From Kuschelorhynchus macadamiae (lineage: Eukaryota; Arthropoda; Insecta; Coleoptera; Curculionidae): DNA of 64,000 nt. Location: contig JAUTXW010002104.1 in assembly GCA_030620095.1 (NCBI GenBank), positions 172,001 through 236,000 of the forward strand. Direction: 5' to 3'. Under the pieces are notes generated by a model. The model saw nothing but the letters and a program-made list of their open reading frames with translations. It searched no databases and was not told the DNA's origin. Every line of letters begins with the position of its first letter. Positions within the stretch are counted from its first letter, which is position 1. This document shows positions 59,958-64,000 of this stretch, piece after piece. Both the position numbers and the translations under genes were made by a program.

Positions 59958-61096
59958 CTAAAAGTGTACCGTTTTCTTCTTAATAATGTTTGCTTCTTGA
60001 AGTTCTTCAATGATTGAAGTAATTTCGTTATTATGGTTATTATTTCTAGCACTTTGTGATGCTAACAGGAGCTTCAATCTTTGAACGAGTTCGTTCGGGT
60101 CGTCCCAATGCACGTATTCGATTGGCTTTTTGGAATATTGCATAAATATGTTTTTCGGTGTGTATTTCTTAACGCCACTACCTGATATGAGTCTTGTTGA
60201 TGGTGCAATGATTGTTTTATACTTATTTAAATTACTACCTTGGATTTGTTCTGTTACTTTATAATATCTTCTATTAGCGTTAGTCTTTAAGACTATTTCA
60301 ATATAGTTTTTTTGATCTTGAAGTGTAAAATTTTTGGGTTGTTTTTTAAACAATAGCTCATACAAACCAGGTGTGCCCTTATATCGTTTCCCTTGAACAA
60401 TAACATCTGAATCTATTATTTTCATTTGAGAATCTCCAATATAAAATTTATTAGTTACTTCATTAAAAACCACCCCATACCTATGATCAAATTCTTTATT
60501 TGTGTCTGTAATCATATCATGAATATACTTTCTGGGTAAAGATCAATACTGATCTAGATAATCGTAAAAAGCCATTTCATCAATGTCTTGATTTCTTGTT
60601 CGCACAAAATTTCTCTGCAAAGTTGTTTCCAATTCATTTTCTTGATTATCAGCTTCATTGATTATCGATTGTTTAATGACACTAGGTTCATCGTCATCAT
60701 CATCATCAGAAACTTTTGGTGTTGATTGAAATTGTAACCGTCGTTTAAGTCCTCCTCCACTATACGATGGCAACGGTGTTTTCACATTAACGTTTTTTTC
60801 ATTATAACGAACATTGTCAAGATCATAAATTTGCATTTTGTCTTCCTCTTCTTCTTCTTCTTGGGGTGTTGCATCATTTTTAACAATTTTCATGTATTTT
60901 CTCCAGAGGGTTGGGACGGGGTAGTGATTAGTTTGTTTTCAATAGTTTTTAAATGTTTTGTTATTGGTGAAAAAATATCTTTATGTGCCAATTCACCCTG
61001 TTTCAATATATTAAGTTTCTGTTTAACGATCTTTCGTTTTTCTATTAGTTTTCTTTTGATCTCTTTTTCACTAGCATCCATATTTTTTGTTGTCAC
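59958..61096 (-). pseudogene. Maverick DUF8207-type protein
   Basis: Three consecutive minus-strand frames (61096-60890, 60893-60543, 60515-59958) look like one gene broken near 60890 and 60540. The first part is basic and helical (KEIKRKLIEKRKIVKQKLNI, SPITKHLKTIENKL), probably a coiled coil. The middle is acidic (PQEEEEEEDK, VSDDDDDDEPS). The last holds the conserved block HRYGVVFNEVTNKFYIGDSQ, GTPGLYELLFKKQPKNF and VLKTNANRRYYKVTEQIQG. The family is common next to Polinton genes in arthropods; its role is unknown, possibly a virion or replication component. A diverged relative is at 21887-22351. Confidence 0.7.
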
Positions 61097-61152
61097 TATT
61101 TTGTGTCTTTTATACTAGAACTTGAAAGTAGGATTAACACATTTTTTACTTC

Positions 61153-61833
61153 TCACAAATATATGTATTTATCAAAACAACAACGATATCGTCCTTCATC
61201 TATCTTATCATCTTTAAAAATTGATAAAAAATTATATGGTTTTTGCCAACAAATACCACATAGAGCTTTAAATGTTTCGAATATCATATCGGTACCTACA
61301 TGATCATTATAAACATGCTTTAAATTCATATCGTCCTGTTTAAACAGAATTAGTGCGTTTGCATTATCCCTTATTAAATGCTTTGGAATTTTTGCATACG
61401 TCTGAGACAGATAAAAACAATCAACATGACTAAGACGTCTCATACTAAAATATTCTCGAATCACATCTTGTTTATCGCAAGCTACGTCATCAAAAATAAA
61501 AATCGAATGTTGTTTTGCTTGTGCGGGTGGTAAAATTTGTTTACTATTGTTAAACGCAAAATAACCAATTTCTTTAATGGGTTTTAATAATTTTTCTAAA
61601 TACAAGTATTTCGGTTGGTACAAAGATTTTGAGTATAAATAAACATTTTTAAATTTTAATCCATTAGAATGCTCTATTAGGGTAACCAATAGGTTTGTTT
61701 TTCCACAATTTGATGGTCCAACAATAATACATCTAATTGATGAAGGTAAAAGTAAGCTATGTTTTCGAAGAGAATTTTTTTCCACATAGTGATTATTAAC
61801 AGGTAGAGTAGTACGTTGCTGAACTATTTTCAT
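61153..61833 (-). CDS. Maverick packaging ATPase (FtsK/A32-like)
   Basis: Intact 226-codon frame. Walker A is CIIVGPSNCGKTNLLVTLIE (about residues 34-53) and Walker B is HSIFIFDDVACDKQ (about residues 110-123), followed by a sensor-like FYLSQTYAKIPKHL. Members of this family pump genome DNA into capsids in Polintons, adintoviruses and related viruses. It starts about 100 bases from the divergent phospholipase gene, so the two probably share a bidirectional promoter region. One of the best preserved genes in the element. Confidence 0.9.
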   Translation of the reverse strand: MKIVQQRTTLPVNNHYVEKNSLRKHSLLLPSSIRCIIVGPSNCGKTNLLVTLIEHSNGLKFKNVYLYSKSLYQPKYLYLEKLLKPIKEIGYFAFNNSKQILPPAQAKQHSIFIFDDVACDKQDVIREYFSMRRLSHVDCFYLSQTYAKIPKHLIRDNANALILFKQDDMNLKHVYNDHVGTDMIFETFKALCGICWQKPYNFLSIFKDDKIDEGRYRCCFDKYIYL

Positions 61834-61937
61834 ATCCTTTTCTAAGTGTGTTTACTGTTAAAGACAAAATAAAACTATGTATTACTACACAGTTCATAGT
61901 AATTTATTAGTTTGTTTTTAACTTTCTTAGGGTAAAG

Positions 61938-62591
61938 ATGAAATTTTATACTGATGCCAGTAGTAGTCCCATCGAAGAAGAAGGTCTCCTAAATACGGTT
62001 ATTAATAAATTACCTGTAGAATTACACATAAGAGGGTATAACTATTGTGGTCCGGGAACGAAGCTGGAAAACCGCCTAGCTATAGGCGATCGAGGCATTA
62101 ATGAGTTGGATGAAGCATGTAAAGAACATGACATTGCTTATGCAACCTATAAGGATCTTAATTTTAGACATAAAGCAGATAAAAAATTATCAGAGAAGGC
62201 CATGGAAAGGTTTAGGGCTAAAAATGCTACGTTTGGTGAAAAAATGGCTGCATTAGGGGTTGCTGGCGCAGTGAAAACAAAAGTCAAACTAGGAATGGGT
62301 CTTGATGGTAATAAAGATCAAAGGACTGCTAATAGAATTAGAAAATGTACTACAACATTGAAAAGGAGTATACATATGTTAAAAAATGCTCTTATAATAA
62401 TGGAAACTGGTTTAGAGGCTGCCGTTAAAGATGTACAAAAAAATAAAAAAAGAAACATTACTAAGTCTACAATACAACAACCACAAAAAGATAGATTTCT
62501 AAATGCTACTGAAAAGGAAATTCAGAAAAAAATTGATGAGCGTAAAAAATTAAAAGCAATCAAATCTCGTAAACAAAAGTTAAACATTTAA
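61938..62591 (+). CDS. Maverick phospholipase A2-domain protein (parvovirus VP1-like)
   Basis: 217-codon frame. Residues about 33-70 contain YNYCGPGTKLENRL and DEACKEHDIAYATY: the calcium-loop YxGPGT-type motif and the catalytic HD pair of the viral phospholipase A2 fold. In parvovirus capsid proteins this domain helps particles leave endosomes; the same domain has been noted in adintovirus-type elements. The rest is basic and helical (KRNITKSTIQQPQKDRFLNA), consistent with a virion protein. After the stop at 62591, in an A-run, a second frame stays open to 62811 and ends with a basic/acidic tail (KKRQRQGSESDEDSS), so a frameshift probably truncated the protein. Described only; not to be read as a secreted venom-type enzyme. 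Confidence 0.8.
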   Translation: MKFYTDASSSPIEEEGLLNTVINKLPVELHIRGYNYCGPGTKLENRLAIGDRGINELDEACKEHDIAYATYKDLNFRHKADKKLSEKAMERFRAKNATFGEKMAALGVAGAVKTKVKLGMGLDGNKDQRTANRIRKCTTTLKRSIHMLKNALIIMETGLEAAVKDVQKNKKRNITKSTIQQPQKDRFLNATEKEIQKKIDERKKLKAIKSRKQKLNI

Positions 62592-62811
62592 AAAAAAAAG
62601 ATACAAGTAATGAATCTGCAGAGAATTTAGTCATGTTGAAAAAACGACAACGACAAGGTAGTGAATCTGATGAGGATAGCAGTTTAAGAAAAAAATTTAA
62701 TATCTCAATTTACAACGATGATAATTATGATAATAACGAAAATAAACAAACGCGAGGTATAAAAAGAGCATTGGAATTACCTGAGGATTCAACAGAAGCT
62801 TCCTTAGCTTA
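62592..62811 (+). pseudogene. Shifted C-terminal part of the phospholipase-domain protein
   Basis: Open in the neighbouring frame after the A-run, with LKKRQRQGSESDEDSSLRKK and RGIKRALELPEDSTEASLA before a stop. Its charged composition suits the tail of the preceding protein. Confidence 0.55.
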
Positions 62812-62839
62812 AGAAACAAACATTATTTACTTAAACAAT

Positions 62840-62874
62840 TATATATAGAGCATATTAATAAGTTTTTAATTAGT
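62840..62874 (+). promoter_or_regulatory. TATA plus initiator-like sequence before the core-protein gene
   Basis: TATATATAG at 62840 and TTAGT at 62870-62874, about 30 bases apart, 48 bases upstream of ATG 62922. Spacing fits an arthropod core promoter. Confidence 0.45.
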
Positions 62875-62921
62875 TTAAGAAAGACCTTTCAAGAGATTGG
62901 TTCTAAATTATTATTATTACA

Positions 62922-63209
62922 ATGGCATCACGCAGAAAAACAGAGTCAGGTAAACGTCAACGGAGTAGTAGTAAACCTCGCCATCGTCGTCGTCGTCGTG
63001 ATAGTAATGGTATTAAAAAGAGAAGAAATTTTAGAAAAATTAGTTTTAAGGAAGCAACTAAGCAAATAAAAAAAAGCATAGTAAACGAAAAAACAAAAGA
63101 TTTTACTAGTGCCTTAAAAATTGCAATAAAAAAAGCAAACTATTTCAAAAATAAAATAGGACCACCTAGAACTATAAATGTACCAAAACAAGGTGTTTTT
63201 TACGCCTAA
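62922..63209 (+). CDS. Maverick basic core protein
   Basis: 95-codon frame, extremely rich in Arg, Lys and Ser at its start (SSKPRHRRRRRDSNGIKKRR), then FKEATKQIKKSIVNEKTK and IGPPRTINVPKQGVFYA. A DNA-condensing role like adenovirus core proteins is inferred from composition and place. The frame is cut by a shift near 63200; the downstream frame (63206-63433) probably continued it. Confidence 0.7.
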   Translation: MASRRKTESGKRQRSSSKPRHRRRRRDSNGIKKRRNFRKISFKEATKQIKKSIVNEKTKDFTSALKIAIKKANYFKNKIGPPRTINVPKQGVFYA

Positions 63210-63433
63210 TACCCATCTTTGCTGGGCTCAGTGCTCTTGGAGCCTTATCTGGGGGCGCTGGGGCTATAGCAATAAACTATGCTAAGACTGCTAGCGAACA
63301 ATTGAAAGAAGCCCAACGTCACAATCAGTCAATGGAAGCAATAGCTCTAGGCAAAGGAATGTGTTCAAAAGCTGACAAAAAAGGATTGGGTCTTTTTTTA
63401 CGACCTCCAAAGCCTCGAGAAAACTACCATTAA
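63206..63433 (+). pseudogene. Minor capsid/pX-like hydrophobic segment (frameshifted)
   Basis: Frame encoding LIPIFAGLSALGALSGGAGA followed by NYAKTASEQLKEAQRHNQSM and EAIALGKGM. The small Ala/Gly-rich hydrophobic stretch with a charged helix is a recurrent part of Polinton core/minor capsid genes. It lacks its own start and seems to be the continuation of the basic core protein. Confidence 0.65.
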
Positions 63434-63790
63434 AACTCCCATCTCGACCACTAACCAATGTTGATTTAGAACAATATGTAAAAAAATTAAAAATTAAAAA
63501 TTTTCGAGGAATTTTCATGAAAGATGCATTACAAGAAAAATACATGTTTATGAATGTGGTATTGTTAATATGGACAATAGCAACGGTCCAGGAACTCATT
63601 GGACTGCATATAAAAAATATGGTTGTAACGTTAACTATTTTGACAGTTTTGGTAACCTTGCACCTCCAGTTCAATTAGTTAAATATTTTCATTCTAATGG
63701 TACTTGTCTATAATCACAATTATTATCAGTCTTATGATTCTGTAAATTGTGGATATTTATGTTTAGCTTTCCTGTATATAAACTAATAAA
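63395..63790 (+). pseudogene. Adenain-like cysteine protease of the Maverick (broken)
   Basis: Frames on the plus strand contain SRPLTNVDLEQYVKKLKI and NFRGIFMKDALQ, then in another frame NSNGPGTHWTAYKKYG (catalytic His) and NYFDSFGNLAPPVQLVKYFH (acidic residue), then in a third YQSYDSVNCGYLCLAFLY (catalytic Cys). This is the order of adenovirus-type (C5/ULP1-like) maturation proteases that process virion proteins in Polintons. At least two frameshifts (near 63555 and 63710) and a lost start mean it cannot be made as a single protein. Confidence 0.85.
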
Positions 63791-63814
63791 ATTACGTAAA
63801 AATATTATTCAGTG
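63775..63814 (+). promoter_or_regulatory. TATA box and TCAGT initiator before the last gene
   Basis: TATATAAA at 63775-63782 and TCAGTG at 63809-63814, with the initiator A 36 bases after the start of the TATA box, 25 bases upstream of ATG 63836. TCAGT is the arthropod initiator consensus. Confidence 0.55.
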
Positions 63815-63835
63815 TTTGGTTGTTAAATAGCTAAC

Positions 63836-64000
63836 ATGTCTTATACCTTTACTTTATCTGATAGAAATGCACTTCTATCAGCTAAAATTTATCCACCAAT
63901 TATATTGAACGAAAACGAAGAATACGTATTAGGTTTAATTAATTTTGTTATAATTCCATACCTAACATTGATAGTTCAAATAATAAATTTCATTTTAATG
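63836..64000 (+). CDS. Start of a probable Maverick virion protein (partial)
   Basis: Begins MSYTFTLSDRNALLSAKIYP and continues PPIILNENEEYVLGLINFV, then runs out of the window after a probable frame slip near 63955. The beta-rich start right after the protease suggests a capsid-type protein; whether major capsid or penton cannot be decided from about 50 residues. Confidence 0.55.
   Translation, partial: MSYTFTLSDRNALLSAKIYPPIILNENEEYVLGLINFVIIPYLTLIVQIINFILM

Larger units (their letters stand above)
51134..64000. mobile_element. Maverick/Polinton (adintovirus-like) element, left 12.9 kb
   Basis: A block of genes characteristic of this class of large dsDNA transposons, which are related to viruses: protein-primed DNA polymerase B, retrovirus-like integrase with chromodomain, packaging ATPase, adenain-type protease and capsid-type genes, plus a parvovirus-type phospholipase A2 protein. 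The left border is placed at about 51134, where a repeat-rich terminal region starts; it is uncertain because the right end lies outside the window. Genes at 51758-56600 and 59056-61833 run on the minus strand; those at 57592-59006 and 61938-64000 on the plus strand. Frameshifts in the polymerase, integrase, protease and other genes show a decaying integrated copy. Confidence 0.9.

Noticed and set aside
61938..62591. Secreted or venom-type phospholipase A2
   Set aside because: No signal peptide or disulfide-rich pattern; the motif set and neighbours are those of viral particle phospholipases.

Overview
The window reads as one stretch of a repeat-rich, AT-rich arthropod (most likely insect) genome. 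Only one host gene is visible: the 3' part of the gene for the U5 snRNP helicase Brr2/SNRNP200 on the + strand. Seven exons lie at 1318-1507, 30066-30229, 30367-30679, 39674-39902, 46572-46800, 47010-47252 and 47796-48035. Splice phases agree throughout and the C-terminus and stop are present. The introns are inflated to about 28.6, 9.0 and 6.7 kb, and nearly everything between 1.5 and 46.5 kb is nested or rearranged transposable-element DNA.

The first large intron (1508-30065) holds a decayed LINE (4500-5721) and a tandemly duplicated unit made of an unclassified repeat plus a Tc1/mariner-type element (units near 6.0-18.0 kb and 18.0-20.6 kb). The first unit was later hit by an almost intact Transib transposon (6572-10251) and by a 5.5-kb LINE with ORF1, endonuclease, RT and RNase H (12314-17836). 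The Transib has a 664-residue RAG1-core-like transposase ORF, termini resembling RAG recombination signals, and a perfect CGACG target duplication; the empty site survives in the second unit. An inverted third copy of the unit (20614-23660) follows and is interrupted by a relic of a Maverick-associated protein. Next come another LINE (23762-26893), itself split by an old Transib-related relic with its own target duplication, and a P-element-like relic.

The second and third large introns hold a mariner-like element with long inverted repeats set in an (AT)n tract, smaller mariner and LINE pieces, a Penelope-like element with hammerhead-like hairpins, a 2-kb tandem duplication that splits a Tc1 element, and very long (AT)n arrays.

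Downstream of SNRNP200, from about 51.1 kb to the right edge, lies at least 12.8 kb of a Maverick/Polinton (adintovirus-like) element. It carries a protein-primed DNA polymerase B, a retrovirus-type integrase with chromodomain, a packaging ATPase, a parvovirus-type phospholipase A2 protein, a basic core/minor-capsid protein, an adenain-like protease and the start of a probable virion protein. Several genes are frameshifted, so it looks like a decaying integrated copy. Its genes fall into strand-switched blocks, some with TATA/initiator-like sequences. No tRNA, rRNA or CRISPR array was recognised.
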